In this document: positions 19,776 through 32,348 of the stretch, piece by piece
Position numbering within the stretch: position 1 is the stretch's first letter
Layout: every line of letters begins with the position of its first letter
Assembly (NCBI GenBank): GCA_903632075.3
Contig: CAHIKZ030001196.1
Coordinates: forward strand, 516,001-580,000
Direction: 5' to 3'
Length of the DNA stretch: 64,000 bases
Source of the DNA: Acanthosepion pharaonis
Taxonomy: Eukaryota > Mollusca > Cephalopoda > Sepiida > Sepiidae
Notes under the pieces: generated by a model
What the model was told of the DNA's origin: nothing
Seen by the model: the letters and a program-made list of their open reading frames with translations, nothing else
Databases searched by the model: none
Made by a program: the position numbers and the translations under genes

Positions 19776-21177
19776 AAATGCAGTTTTAATTTCTTAACAT
19801 TATCACTTGGCTGTTACAGGTTCCTAAATAACTAATAAGTTTATGAATTATTTTAATTAAAATTTTAAAAATAAAAAATAATTCATGCAAAAATCCATCA
19901 AAAAATGTTATTTCAATAATGTCCATAAAAACAAAGTTTTTCTCATTAGACAATGACTTTTAGTGCATTTTTCATTTTATGATTTAGGCCATATTTTCTG
20001 CAACTGGGAGAACTGTTTAACAAAAGATATAATGTGACACTGAGGCCATGAAGTGTTTAAAAATTAATTATGAGCTGGAAGAGAGGGTTAAGCCTAAAAT
20101 GAAATATAAGCTGGAAGATAGAGAAAGAAAGAGGGTGGAGATATTTTCCCTAGTGATATGAAAGTGGAAAGGGACAGTCAAAAGTTTATTTTTCTCTCTA
20201 TTGAGGAATCAGGTAAAATAAATGTAGAAATAAATTTATCTCTTCCTTGAGAAGTAAACAAAATCATTCTCAAATGAAACATTTCAGGTAATTATCTGAT
20301 TTAATGGACTTGATAACATTTTATTGAATTAAAATAATATATTAAATAAATTTAATTGTTAGTAATTAATATGGAAGAGGAACAATGTTTATTTGGCAAG
20401 ATAGATTTCCCTGTCTGGAAAAACATTAAGCAATGATTTGGATTGTAAGAAAGACTAAACATGATGAAAATAAATTTATACATTTTTTTTTCTTGAGAAT
20501 TTACAGCAAAAATATTAAATGCTATTTATTATATATTTTTTTATTTACAACAATAATTTTATTTACAACGTTCTAAAAAAACTAATACAATTAAAACTAA
20601 TGCAAAGCAATATTTATCATTTATCAACTTATAAAGAAATAAAAATGAAAACAATTTTTTTATTCATAAATTTATAAACATTTATTAAATTATTAAAATA
20701 TGTTGACCAACTATAAATAAATCCTTATTTATCATGTTATAAAGACAAAGTTTGAATCAGCCAGCAATTAGCTGATGCTATGCCAACCATTCCAATAAAC
20801 AATCTATAGTGTTTATTGTTTTTGTTGTAATTCTCAAGAACAAAGAAAATGTGTAAATTCACTTACATATGCTTAGGTTTTATTACAATGCCAATCATCA
20901 CTTTTTAAAACGATAAACATTGCTGAGGAGAGAAGGTAGTGTCAATGGAAAGACCATCCTTTTAACTAACATTCCGTTTTTTTTTTTTATGGGCATGAAG
21001 GTCCAAGTTTGCCATCTATTTTTCTTTACTTTCCAAGAATAAACTCCATGCAATAATATTGCAATGACAATAATTCGAAAATTTTCATAAATTTATTTCT
21101 CCTCTTCTGCTTAGCTTACCTCTGAAATTTCACCCAATTCATTGAAATTCTTTCTGAATTGTTTGTTAAAGAATTTT
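19776..21177. repeat. AT-rich sequence, part duplicated at 58540-59290
   Basis: From about 20340 (TATGGAAGAGGAACA) through 20760-20810 (AACCATTCCAATAAACAATC) to about 21170 (GAAATTCTTTCTGAATTG) the order matches 58540-59290. It is the 5' flank of the array unit that starts at 21178. No coding sequence. Confidence 0.55.
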
Positions 21178-21562
21178 TCCATCAAACATTCCATTGGTCC
21201 ATCCTGGCACAAAATTTTGACGATGAAGTTTTTATTTTAATTAGGTCTTCTGAAATTTTTCATCTTGTATCCTTAGGGAATATTTTAAGTACTCATGTCA
21301 AAAGAATCTAAGGATTTTAAACATAAGGAGCCAAATCTTGTCTAACACCGCTTAATTTAAGCGAAATAGTTTCTTAAATTAATTTCGCTTTTCTATCGAG
21401 GTTTTTCAATTTCTTTATTCATTCTTTTCGACATTATTATCAACTATACAAAGAATACCAAAAATTGGGTAGGTTGATAGAGAATTCCATGCAAAATCAT
21501 TTGAACACGAAAAAGAAATCATCCAGTCCTGTTTTTCTTATTGCATTTTTCTGGTTTCCAAG
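21178..21562 (+). promoter_or_regulatory. Conserved promoter and non-coding exon 1 candidate of ZNF-A, with splice donor
   Basis: Matches 42740-43049 and 60420-60847. Shared blocks: AAGGAGCCAAATCTTGTCTA and ACACCGCTTAAT, an inverted pair AAGCGAAAT/ATTTCGCTT, GAATTCCATGCAAAATCATT, and finally CTGGTTTCCAAG/GTAAGTGG. AG/GTAAGT is a perfect 5' splice donor, with the exon ending at 21562. The next acceptor in the same strand context is before ZNF-A (32348). The exon has no conserved ORF between copies, so it is probably 5' untranslated. The transcription start is not resolved. Confidence 0.5.
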
Positions 21563-24500
21563 GTAAGTGGAATAAAACAAATAATTCTGATAAAAGAAAT
21601 TGTTAATTACTGACTTGGATCGCCATTTTTTAAATTTCTTTTTAATCACTTTAATCAAGAAACGAAAATAAATTTCATCGTGTCAGATATTTAAAAAATA
21701 AAACTGAATTAAAAAATGAAGGTATCTCTCAACAAATCTAAAGGCAAAAAGACTTTTTTTTTTTTTCGAAATGAAAGCAAAATATCATTCCTTACCCATT
21801 GTTTTTAATAAATGTCAACAAAAATCAGGGAATCATGCTATTCAAAGGGGATTTACAGAGTTACAGTTACACAGTTAATAGTTTTATTTTCATAAACTTA
21901 AGGGGTGAAGTGTCAGACGTAAAAAATTATTTTTACCATGACTTTCTAAAAAACGAACATTTCTAAAATAAATTATTTATTTTTTAATAAGTTCTGAAAG
22001 TTCCATTTACATTCCGACAATTATTTGATTTTTTGCAAGAATTTCAACATTAATTAATGTGTTTTCAATTGAAAAGGGCACTCTAAAAAAAACTAATGCT
22101 ACTAAAGGTGACCTCTGACTTAAAAAAAAAACGATTTTTAACCAAAATTTCAAACGTGCTAAAATGGAATAAAATTTTTTTAAAATAATTTTAAAAAAGT
22201 ACTTTGGTCTCTCCTCTTTAATATAACATAAAAACTTTTTCGCAATAAAATTTTGTTTTTGTTAATTTTGGGGTCTTTTTCATCAGGGTATACATTTTTT
22301 TTTTTTTTTTTTTTTTTAAGCGAAAAAGTGGACATACCAATAACGACGTTTTTGTCTGAAGCCAAAATTTTTTTTCGGTTGAAAAATGAATTTAATTGTT
22401 TTTGTTTTTTTTTCAATTGAAAGAGATAAAATCGATAATTGTTTTAAAATGAAATTTAAAAGTGTAAAGCTCTGAAAATGCTCTTATTAAAAAGGTCTAT
22501 TTTTACTTTTTTTAGTTACAGATCATAAATTAGAAAGCTTATTAAAATCTGTTGTTTTTTCTAATTTTAAAATAATTTTTTTTATTATGTCAAAAAATAT
22601 TAAAATCGTCTCCGACAAAACTATGGATGCACATTTCTGAAAAAAATATCGCATGTGCTAGAGAGTTATTATTATTATTTTCTTTTTTTGGACAATCAAA
22701 AACCTAAATCATAATCAAACTATTTCAGGTATAAAATTGAGAGTTTGAAGGAAAACAAAATTCCAAAATGCGACAAAGTTCATTGGTAATTTTCAATTAT
22801 ATGGCCACCAGGGGTTAAAAAAAAAATTGACACCCGCCACGGAAATCTTTAGTAAAAGGCGAAAGATTTATCCACAATTCCTGACCACCAGAAACCAGGA
22901 GGTTCTTATTTTTTTCAAAAACATAGCAGCGATAAGGAAAATTAAGCCAAATTGACTCACTGGTTAGTAGATCTGGTTAGCACAAATTATGACACTTCTG
23001 TCCTACCATACAGAAAATTCCCCTGACGCAAGTTGTCGATTTATTGACATACTTCAGTTACTGTTTTAACACCTCTCCATCAGGCCCCAAAAAACAAGCA
23101 CCACAGTTGGAAATGTCTCTTTTAAAAAAATTTCTAATGAAAAAGTAAGAAATGTTTCTTTCAAATTACATTCTGTATGCTTTAAATTTTCTAATTTTCC
23201 TAAAATAACTTTTATAAAAGTATAATTGAATTTTACAAGATTTTTAAATGGGAAATTTGACTTTTGTTTATAATGGAAGACAATGATTGATTTTACATCC
23301 GTTTTGATGACTCAAAAAAACAAAAAACAACAAGATTTTTAGCTAAAAATTTGGATGTGCTAGAAAGGATTAAAAAAATTTAGAAAAAATACTGAAAAAA
23401 TACTTTGGTGTTTCCTCTTAATAATGACATAAACATTTAGACAATACAAAATTTATTTTCATCAGTGTATGCTCTTTTTAGCAAAATTTTGGATATACCC
23501 AGTGTTCATCCATTATTCATTGTTTATTTTATTAGAAATATTTGTGGAAATACTTTTTAACTGGGTCTGTTTGACCCTCCACCTATTCAGTACCATGTGT
23601 GTACTTTTTAATTGGTTGCTGTATGGGGTTTGCAAAATCTTTTTAGAGTTATTATGCTCATTTTTGGAGCTCAGACACAAGTCAGTTAAGCTATACTAGC
23701 TTAAAGCCACACCATCGAGCATCATTTAAGCTGGTTCCTGCAGAGGGCTCTTGGTTTGGGTTTTCATCAAAATAAGGTAGGGAGGAGTAGATGCGATAGC
23801 CAACAATAAACTACAGAAGAACTCAAAATTGACCACTGCATTTAAGTATTGCATTACCTCTTAAAAGGTCAATGATGATTCTTCTGTCAACACTTACTGT
23901 ATCTGATGGCATATAAGATACACCCCAATTTCAGCAGGGCAAATCAAGAAAAAATTAGTAATTAGTAAAATCAGCAAAACCTACATATGGCATATGTGGA
24001 ATTTTAAAATATTTTTAGTAAAAAAAAGTGCCTTATATATCGTTAAATATGGTAATTTAAAGACAGTTTGATGTATGTGGGTCCTTACTTTCCTTACAAA
24101 CAATTATTTTTATTTCATGAATAGCTTTTGCTAGATTTTGAAATTAAATTTGATTATTCCCAAATTTATTAACAAGTTATAAAAATTGTTATTATACAAA
24201 AAGATTTGTTGCAAAATAAATCACATAAAAAACTTGCCAAAAACAATCACAGTAATGAAAACTTGAGAATTGAAAAATTCAGGATTTGGGGTCTAGATCT
24301 GGCCCAGAATGTTTTAAAATTTGCTCATGGAGTTGGCCCGATTCCAAAATTGTATGGTATGATGAGCTACTGCCTCTAGGAGTAAAGTTGAAAACACAGA
24401 CAATTTTATTTTGAAATCTTATAATTTGAGATCAGTATTTCTTTCATTTGAATATGAGCTATTGGAAATTAGAGAGTTGTGTTCCTTTAATTGTTTTTAT

Positions 24501-25133
24501 CAGTAGAAACCAAGATGGCAGAATCCCAGAACAATCACTAATGAAAAATTGGCAATTCAAAATTTCAGGATTATAGGTCCAGATCTGGCACAGAATGTTT
24601 TAAAATTTGCTGATGAAGTCGTGCTGATTCCAAAATGGTATGATATGTTGGGTTATGACCTTTTGGAGTAAAGTTGAAAAAGTATGATACACTGATATTT
24701 GTACTTATTATATAGATAGGTAATGCCTCTCAAAATTAAAATACATGATGAAAAAATGACCCAAACTTAATAAAAACAGTTTTATCTTTAACATCTTTGG
24801 AAAGAACAAAGAATTTTTGATTTTGAAATGATGTTTTTTAATTATTTTTGGGAGCTTTGAAAAGTTGGTTAAATTTGTTTTTAATTTTGCATCAACAGGT
24901 GACCATAAAATTAGCATGGAAAATTTTAGCATCTTTTTGTGGTGAAAAACATTGATTTAGAAATTCTTGCAAAAATCAGATAATAAGTGGATTTTAATGA
25001 AACTTCTAAAACTTACAACTGAATGAAATTATTTCAGAAATATTTATTTTTTAGAAAATCTTACTAGAAATATTTTTTTTGTTTACATCTGCTACCTGAA
25101 GAAGGAAATTAGTGGAAAGTAATTGAAACTCAC
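21563..25133. other. Proposed intron of ZNF-A, first part; dispersed repeat D remnants
   Basis: AT-rich with poly-A/T tracts. Remnants of dispersed repeat D, marked by GCTAGAAAGGATTAAAAAA, TTCCTCTTAATAATGACAT and TTTTTCATCAG, occur near 22140-22340, 23340-23480 and, inverted, 24715-25060. A pair of similar segments, about 24240-24380 and 24480-24700 (CCAGATCTGGCACAGAATG), forms a local duplication. No credible gene; listed ORFs are low-complexity. Confidence 0.4.
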
Positions 25134-25325
25134 CTGAAGCGAGCTGAATGTGTAATGCTCCTCATGCCAATGACACTTCCACTGAGCTTCTCTACGGCAT
25201 ATGACTTCACTGAATTTTGATATGTTCCTCTCAAATTTATATTTAAACTGGGGTCATCAGGAGAGAATGTGCACCGTTTCAGGGCCTTCCTCTCAACTGT
25301 TTCAGTTGCACACCGGCCCCCCTCA
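25134..25325 (-). CDS. Possible internal exon of an unknown gene on the - strand
   Basis: An island of higher GC with an uninterrupted frame on the - strand. It is bounded by an acceptor-like CCTCACATCAG at 25326 and a good donor, CTTCAG/GTGAGT, at 25133. The 192-bp segment is a multiple of three and would encode about 64 residues including RCATETVERKALKRCTFSPD and YAVEKLSGSVIGMRSITH. I recognise no family. It lies inside the proposed ZNF-A intron in opposite orientation. It could equally be part of a transposable element; no partner exon was found. Confidence 0.25.
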
Positions 25326-26272
25326 CTGATGTGAGGCCCCATTATAACGATATACAAGTGTTGTAGATAAACTAGTTCAAATGTGTAACTCTTATTTAAT
25401 TTCAGGAAATCTCATTAAATACATTTTCATAGCTCTTAATCACTAATAAACTGTAAACATAAGACTTAATATTAATTTAGTTTTAAGGACAAGTCGTTGG
25501 AGAATTTAAATCAAATTTGATTGTAAAATGGGTTTCCCATTTATTCAAAAGGTGTTGTTGGTTTTTTTCTTTTTTTTTTATGAAGTTCATGGTGGTACCT
25601 GATTAAAGAAAATTAGTTAATTTGTTATTTTGCTTTGAAGTTTTTACCTTATTTTTTATTTGGAGAATAATTATAACAATTATAATTATCATTAATTCAT
25701 TCATTCTAAAATTGGGCTCAATTTTCATTGCTTTAGAAAGTAAACCAATGAGATTCGTCCCCACTTTTCTCCTCTACACACACACACACACACACATGCA
25801 CACACGACATTCACGCTATCAGGTAAGTACTTCGCATGGACAGGTTGTTAACACATGTGTCAATGAAAATTTCATTTCCTTTTTCTTTTAAGGCCGTAAT
25901 AGTAACATTCATTAACACTCAACAAAAATTTAGGTAAGAAAACCCCCAGACATTTGTATTTTCTAAAGAAATTATCTGAAAATTCTGTAACACAAATCTA
26001 TATAAAAAAAAAAAATAGGAAAAATACTGTAGACACTTTACTTACTCTTTATCTAAATCATTTTGTCTGGTTCCAGACAAAATATCTTATTTATATTTGA
26101 TCTACATTTGACACCAAGCTCACAATTTTACTCAATATTACTGTCTCTTGTGTTTCCATCACCACATAACAATCAGATCTTGAATAATATTTTGTTGTTT
26201 CCACGTTTTACTGTTGCTCATGTTTACGAGCATTATGAAACATTATGAAATAAAAATTATATCTTTTGTTTG
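25326..26272. other. AT-rich spacer with (CA)n at 25776-25796
   Basis: Includes a CA repeat of about ten units. No gene, RNA or recognisable element. Confidence 0.5.
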
Positions 26273-26434
26273 ATTCCAGTAAAATGATCAAAAGAGCCAA
26301 GGCTGCAGCAAGAAAAAGAAAGTCCCATGCAAATGAAAACCCAAATTAAACGGCAGTAAATTCCAGTAAAATGATCAACACTCAACATTCCAGTAAAATG
26401 ATCTGAACTCGTTCAGATCATTTTACTGGAATGT
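26273..26434. repeat. Templated-insertion scar: four ATTCCAGTAAAATGATC words, a 70-bp copied segment and a 50-bp palindrome
   Basis: The 17-mer ATTCCAGTAAAATGATC stands at 26273, 26360 and 26387 on the + strand and at 26416-26432 reversed. Between the first two, 26287-26356 is identical, in reverse orientation, to 29035-29104. The last two form a palindrome, 26385-26434, with 24-bp perfect arms and a 2-base centre. This mosaic looks like DNA repair with repeated template switching. Confidence 0.7.
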
Positions 26435-27702
26435 CGAAAACACTTTTCCTCTCCCACTTGTTAATAAGAAAAATTAAATTAAAAAATAAAAGAATAGAAA
26501 TCCAGAAAATGTCAGACATTTAGATGTTCCTAATTTTCACATTTTTATAAAGCTAAACACTTGGGGGTGTTACATCATTAAATAATTTGATTGTTAACTC
26601 ATTGAAAATATAGTTCGAAATCTTCAGAAAAGAATTAAAAACACTTGACTGGTTTTAATAAAATTTACTATATATTTTTTGTTTCTTCAGGAAAACAAAA
26701 GCCTGTGATAGATATGTAGGTACCTCCAAAAATTTGTGATACCTTAGGTTTAAAATTAATTTTTACAAATGAAAAATCTTTCTTGAAGCTTTTATTTTAG
26801 ATTTAATTTCAAGCTAATAGATTATATTAATATTTCCAATATGAATTTGCTATATTTCAAAACTATATTGACTGGAAAGGTGTTTAACTTTGAAATTGTT
26901 GAAATTTTTAATTTTATCACCATTTTTAATGATCAGTCATTAGAATGTAATTCTCGTCATTAAAAATTTTTCAAAAATAAAATTTACTTTTCTGAAACTT
27001 TATTTGAAGAATATTAGCTGATCTAAAGTATAATTAATCTGATTAAAAACAAATATTTAAGTTTAAAATGCTCTTTTTAAAGACTTGATATGATGTCAGA
27101 TGGATATTTATCTAATGTTGTTCTATGAGCTCTTTATCTGTAAAATATAATTGAAGGCTACACAGTGAGCACCTTTCATTATATGTTTTTTAAGTTCTCA
27201 GTAATCTTAAAAATTTGGGAAAATATTCCCCATAATTTTAAATACTTTGGCTTTGAATTTACTATAGTCATTGCTTTTATTTTCTGATAATGTTGTATAT
27301 AAACAAGCATATGTACAAAAATTGGTATGTTTATACACATACAAAACATTCAAAATTCATTTAAAAATATTGTTTGATGAATTGTACTAAGCTTTTTAAT
27401 TTATGATTAGTAAATATAGTTTTTACTTAATTATTATCAAGTACATGTTATGGGATTTGTAATTATTTACTCAGAATTATAACTCCCCTACAAATTATAC
27501 ATTATTAAGTTTTTACTTAATACTATTAAGTAAAAACCATATTTTCTAATCATAAAATAAGTAAAACTTATATTTACTCAACATCTAAAAAGGTGAAATT
27601 AATACAGATTATTAAAACTTAAATTATTTTAATTAAAACAATTATTGTAAAAATTAATTTCTCATCAAAAAAATGTTTTTCTTAAGACAGTTGCATCCTT
27701 AA
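26435..27702. other. AT-rich intronic spacer, nothing recognised
   Basis: Partly similar to 48160-48350 (GATGTTCCTAATTTT, AGCTAAACACTTG, GGTGTTACA, TTTAATAAA) and to 46080-46180 and 45400-45620 in reverse, hence an old dispersed or segmental repeat. No ORF of note. Confidence 0.4.
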
Positions 27703-27704
27703 TA

Positions 27705-28260
27705 CAGGGTGGGGCAGAGCAACTTGCTTATTTGGAATATCAATTAAAACACAAGTAATGCAGGTATACATGTAATTCTTTGAACTGCAACTAGTTCAAC
27801 ATTTAAATTTTATTTTTTACCAGTTTTAAAGATGATATCAGTAAGATAGCATCCATTCTTCTCTATACACTGAGTCAATGTTTTGGGGTGACCTTGCTGT
27901 TCGTGGGAGGCCAGGTTTCTTTTTCTTTACATCACTCATTTCCCTGAAGTTGTTTACCCATGCCGGCCATGAACACGACCACGGGGGGCAATATTGAAAT
28001 GTCTACGGAATGCACGTTGCATTGCGACGATTGAGCGACCGCTTGAAAAAAATGCCTCAACAGCGAAAGCGCGTTCCAACTTTGTCCACTCCATGATGCT
28101 CACTGGGGTTCCTGAAAAATAAACAAAAAATAAATAATGCACGTTAAGAACCAAACTTTAAGCCCCACCCTCTCAAATAAGTCCATCCCTACCATCCTTG
28201 GAGCAACCATCGCTTTAGGGCGCCAAATTTAAATAAGCAAGTTGCTCTGCCCCCACCCTG
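27705..28260. mobile_element. Short Tc1/mariner-superfamily element with about 30-bp TIRs
   Basis: Ends CAGGGTGGGGCAGAGCAACT and the complement (right end has one extra G), flanked by TA at 27703-27704 and 28261-28262. Total 556 bp. The interior keeps only the start of a transposase gene on the - strand, so it is an internally deleted, non-autonomous copy. Confidence 0.85.
27954..28093 (-). pseudogene. Transposase N-terminal fragment (DUF4817-like helix-turn-helix)
   Basis: From ATG at about 28093 the reading is MEWTKLERAFAVEAFFSSGR then SIVAMQRAFRRHFNIAPRGR. This is the usual beginning of mariner-like proteins with a DUF4817 helix-turn-helix (W-x-x-E-R-x-F ... V-x-x-Q-R-x-F-R-x-H-F). The frame soon ends; the DDE catalytic part is absent. 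Family assignment is from memory of the motif. Confidence 0.6.
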
Positions 28261-28548
28261 TATATCTTATTTATAAAATCAATTAAATGCTTTTCTAATT
28301 AAATAATAGTTTTACCACATTTTTTATTTTATGATTCAGAGCAGATTTTTGGTAAATGGTGTTTCTGTTTGGCAAAAACAAGTAATGATTTAAATTCTCC
28401 AAGAAGTTCTGCTTTTAACTAATATGAATATTATTTAATTTCTTAAAATTTCATAAAATTTATTAGGGGTAATAAATGTAAAAAAAAGAAAATAGACAGA
28501 AGATATATTTACCCAGATTATCTAAAAAAATTATCTAAAATAATTTCA
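28261..28548. other. AT-rich intronic spacer
   Basis: Nothing recognised. Confidence 0.5.
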
Positions 28549-28938
28549 TTGATTTGTGAATATGTCTTGAATGTTTCATTAAAATCTAACAATTATTTGA
28601 TTTTTGCAAGAATTTCCAAAATCAATGTGCTTTTTTTTTTTACCACAAAAAAGGGGTTAAAATTTCTTATACTGATCTTTGGTTTACCCACTGATGCAAG
28701 AAAAACTGAAATTTTAAACATGCTAGAAAGGATTAAGAAATTTAATACAATAATCAAAAAACACTTTCCTCTTAATAATAACAAAGATTTTGATGAGAAA
28801 ACTATTTTATTAAGTTTGGGGCATTTTTCATCATGGTGTGCTCTTTTTTCCAGTGAATTATTGGAAGTATCTATCTATGTGTGTTTGATAAAAACATGCA
28901 TTTTTCACTAGCTAAAAAGCCACCTTATTGGGCAGCAT
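28549..28938 (+). repeat. Dispersed repeat D, clearest copy
   Basis: Contains TTTGCAAGAATTTCCAAAATC, GCTAGAAAGGATTAAGAAA, CCTCTTAATAATAACAAAGA and GGCATTTTTCATCATGG. Similar series occur at 22020-22340, 23340-23480, 24715-25060 (reverse), 42590-42660, 43430-43640 (reverse), 44100-44330 (reverse), 45480-45660 (reverse), 60240-60490 and 62640-63080. The ORF in it is not preserved between copies. Origin unknown; both orientations occur, which argues for a mobile element. Confidence 0.5.
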
Positions 28939-29202
28939 TTAAGCTAGCTCCTGTGGAGGGCTTTTGATTGATCCTTTTCCTTGTTCAGGAGTCCAAAAGT
29001 TTTTGCATATTCTCAGTATTGGAAACTCTCCTGGCTGCCGTTTAATTTGGGTTTTCATTTGCATGGGACTTTCTTTTTCTTGCTGCAGCCTTGGCTCTTT
29101 TGATTGCAATGTGATCCTTTGATTTCTTTTTGTGAGGCATGCTGTTGCTATATGTGATAGGCAACAATAAACTATAGAAGAACTCAAAATTGAATGCTGC
29201 AT
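28939..29202 (-). pseudogene. Fragment of a repeat ORF, basic, possibly Helitron-associated
   Basis: From ATG 29140 on the - strand the reading is MPHKKKSKDHIAIKRAKAAA then RKRKSHANENPN and a stop; another frame continues with QPGEFPILRICKN and FWTPEQGKGS. The Arg/Ala-rich start and the TPEQ word recall the low-complexity N-terminal repeats of Helitron/PIF1-type proteins in invertebrates, but this is a weak resemblance. Similar flanking text (GCATCATTTAAGCTGGTTCC) occurs near 23710. It was the probable donor of the 70-bp segment at 26287. Confidence 0.3.
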
Positions 29203-29598
29203 TTAAGTATTGCATTAATATTTAAGCTTACCTTCTGAAAGCTCAACAATTATTCTTCTGTCACCAGTTAATTTAAAGACAATTGGATGTATGTAGATCT
29301 TTACTTTCCATACAAATAATTATCTTTATTTCATGGATGACTTTTGCTGGATTTTGCAATTAATTTCAATTATTTCCAAATTTATTTTCAACTTATAAAA
29401 TTTATCATACAAAAAAAATTTGTCACAAAAAAATGCAAAAAACTATCACAGTAATGAAAACTTGTGAATCCAAAATATCAGGATTGCTGGACTGTTTTTA
29501 ATTTGCTCACGGAGTTTACCTGATTTCAGCATAGTATGATATGTTGAGCTATGGCCTCTAGGAGTAAAGTTGAAACAGTGTGACATGCTGACATTCAC

Positions 29599-29601
<3 letters not shown>

Positions 29602-29664
<63 letters not shown>
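29602..29664. repeat. (TA)n microsatellite
   Basis: About 31 TA units without interruption. Confidence 0.95.
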
Positions 29665-29669
<5 letters not shown>

Positions 29670-29904
29670 TTTTAAAAAGTTTTTCAAATGTTTATTGTTG
29701 CTGAAAATCTTGATATGAAACAAAGATGAGTACTATGAATTGAAATATTTAATACCATTTTCATTCAGGATAATTCTTTAAAATAATAGTTTTTTTTACA
29801 TTTATTTTACATTTGTCTTTTGACTAATGCACTTCATTAATATATAATGAAATTTTCATTAAAATCTGTCAATTCCATTTTAAAAAATGTCAATTTCGGG
29901 TTAT

Positions 29905-30190
29905 CCTTATTTAGACTATTTACATGTGGACTATTATCCGTGTGCTTTGTATTTTTATCAGAACATTTTGGCCATTGTGCCCTTTATGAGGTGCATGTTG
30001 ATCTGGGTAATGTACAGTGAATTTTGAATTGAACCCTTTATTTAATCTATGGGGTTGACTGTTCTTGTTCCACTGCCTATGCCTAGAAATGTCACATTTA
30101 ATTTTATTTTTAGTACTGCTCACCTTATTTCCACTAAGTCTTAGTACATACTTCCTAGCCCAGGGATCAAACTCACAATTACTATGTCAC
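29905..30190 (-). mobile_element. SINE-C copy
   Basis: Read on the - strand: B-box-like GTGAGTTTGATCCCTGG near 30160-30176, body with AGGCATAGGCAGTGGAACAA, then the core GCACCTCATAAAGGGCACAA and tail GATAATAGTCCACATGTAA. Same order in 48715-49015. Confidence 0.6.
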
Positions 30191-31259
30191 TAAACTCACA
30201 AACCAATGTTTTAAGCCAGATAACAACAATAAAGACGAGGAAAATAGTTACTTGTTTAAAAATGTCTGAAATCTTTATTTAATGATTTAAAATTATCTTT
30301 CTCTTCTTTTCCAGATTAACTTTCAGCTATTATCCCTGAAATAAAACCAAAATTTAACTTTGAAGAACATATTTAAAATAAGTTTTTAAGTGTTTTTAGT
30401 ACAAATAGTTTCACAGTGAGGTTTTTCTCAATGGTATATAAATACTCACTATTAGATGTATGGTAGCCCTTAAAGAGACAAAATCAATGCACTATTGTGT
30501 ATGGTGTTTGATCAGCTGTTGATATTACCAGTTTCACAGTATTTCGTCATCTGTAGCCAGATCAAAGTTGGTCACACCTATGTTTACTATCAATTTTTTT
30601 CTATTAGCTTCAATAAAATAAATGAAGCATTCTAAATATCTTCATGTTAAATTCTCAAGATTTACATAAAATAAGTTTCTTCTATTGTTTCAGTTTTTTT
30701 ATTAGCTTAGATATATTTTGAGCAGACAAGCAAAAGGTGTTGGTGTAGAATAGGAAATGCAGGTGGTGTAAGACTTAGCAGCAAAGTTAGAAAACCAGTT
30801 GAGTTTATTATATTCAGTTAGGTGGAGCTACTCTTAGGAAAGGGAGGAATCTCTTGCTTCTCTCCCCATCTGTGGGTTAAATGGTTGGACTTGTATCTGG
30901 AGAAATCATTGTTATCTCTAAAAGGTTGTTAATATGATATTTACTTGCATTAATTATTCTTACAGTCCCCAGAATATGCTTACCTTTTAAACAAATAGTT
31001 GATAAGCCATAAAAAAAACCAAAACAGTTATAAAAATATAAGAATCTGATAGTTGTTGGGAAACCACATATACTGAAGCCATCCAGTTGAAATGTTTTTA
31101 TCAACAAATAATTGCCAGATTGAAATCACCATCATGATTTATACAACTACTAATAGAACATGTTATTGTTTGATATTCTAAACTGATTCTTTATTGTCTC
31201 TTAAGAGAAAAACATAGCAAAGCTTCAATTGGTCAATGCGCTTTAATGTTACTAAATAT
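30191..31259. repeat. Array-unit block upstream of ZNF-A
   Basis: 30470-30680 (TATGGTAGCCC, TGTTGATATTACCAGTTT, TATGTTTACTATCAA) matches 53590-53830, located downstream of ZNF-B. 30720-30910 holds a SINE-like trailer (CATCTGTGGGTTAAATGGTTG). 31070-31150 matches 16260-16320 and 50450-50520. No gene; the sequence documents the tandem duplication history. Confidence 0.5.
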
Positions 31260-32060
31260 ATAGCAGAAGCACCAGAGCATATGTAGTGGCAATATTTAAA
31301 GTGTGGATGGATGATAAACTTATAAAGATGTAAGATAGATTCTGGTGTGAAAAAAATTGTCTAGTATGACTCTGTAAACCCAACTATCTTAGCAGCAAAT
31401 ATCACAATGGATTCAATATAGTTTTTTTCACTTTATGTCAGCCAAGACTGTTAGCCCAAAAAGATGCAACAAGTCACTCACTTAGAGGTTAGCATCAGTC
31501 ATGCTGATAGAAGGGAAAAAGGGGGTCTCTCAGATGATTAGATTTTGTTTCGAATGCATTTTGAGGTGTTTTGTTTTGAAGGTATTAAAAGGTATATAAA
31601 GACAGTCTTTGTACCAGTTAACAATAGACTGTAGGTCATTTTGGCAATCATCCATCAATTTGACCATATCAAACTGATCAGACTTACTACCGAGACAGGA
31701 ATAAATAGTTGTGACATCAAGATAGATACCAAGTTTAGAACTGATGACTTCAAGAAGGTCATTGATGAAAATTAAGAACAAAGTAGGACCAAGGATAGGA
31801 CTCTGGTGGGGGGGACACCTTCATTATTGTAAAAGGATCTAGAAGAGTGGTCATTTGGGACAACTTTAATTGTATGATATGGAAGCCTGAATTGGTTAAA
31901 AAATTCACCTGAAGAGATATCTTTACAACTTGTGATATCATAGTCTTTTGCCTCATTTCAATATTTATGCCTAAATTAATGTTCTTTTTGTTATTTTTAT
32001 CCACCATATTTAGATCATAATTGCCATTTGTCATATGCTTGTATTTTATCAAAGAGTTTG
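31260..32060 (-). pseudogene. Non-LTR retrotransposon (jockey/CR1-like) reverse transcriptase fragment
   Basis: On the - strand, FLIFINDLLEVISSKLGIYL (near 31720-31780) is the usual palm motif before the catalytic box. The box itself reads LDVTTIYSCLG where family members have ADDTTIYSCLG, so the first catalytic Asp is lost. Upstream remnants of GVPQGSILGPTLF are recognisable in another frame at 31780-31810; downstream VSDLLHLFGLTV and CCHIWxG-type remnants continue to 31260 with stops. A relic insertion of the same family lies at 49258-50110. Confidence 0.75.
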
Positions 32061-32348
32061 TTTTTTAACTGAAAAGAATAATCTCTAAATGAATGATAAA
32101 ATTTTTGTAGATATTTGAAAAGTTTTCAGAACAATAACATTATACTTACATATTGTGTAGTACTTTTTTCATCTCCAAAGGAATTGTAAAAATTTGTTTT
32201 TTGATTGGACTTTCCTGGTTTCTGTTGCGCCCTGCTGTTAATCTCAACTAGCCTTTAATAAATAGATAAATCTATCTGTTAAAATATAAACAGATTTCAT
32301 ATAGTATTCACTTCTCGGCTAATATGTTTTATTTCTTTCTCTTCACAG

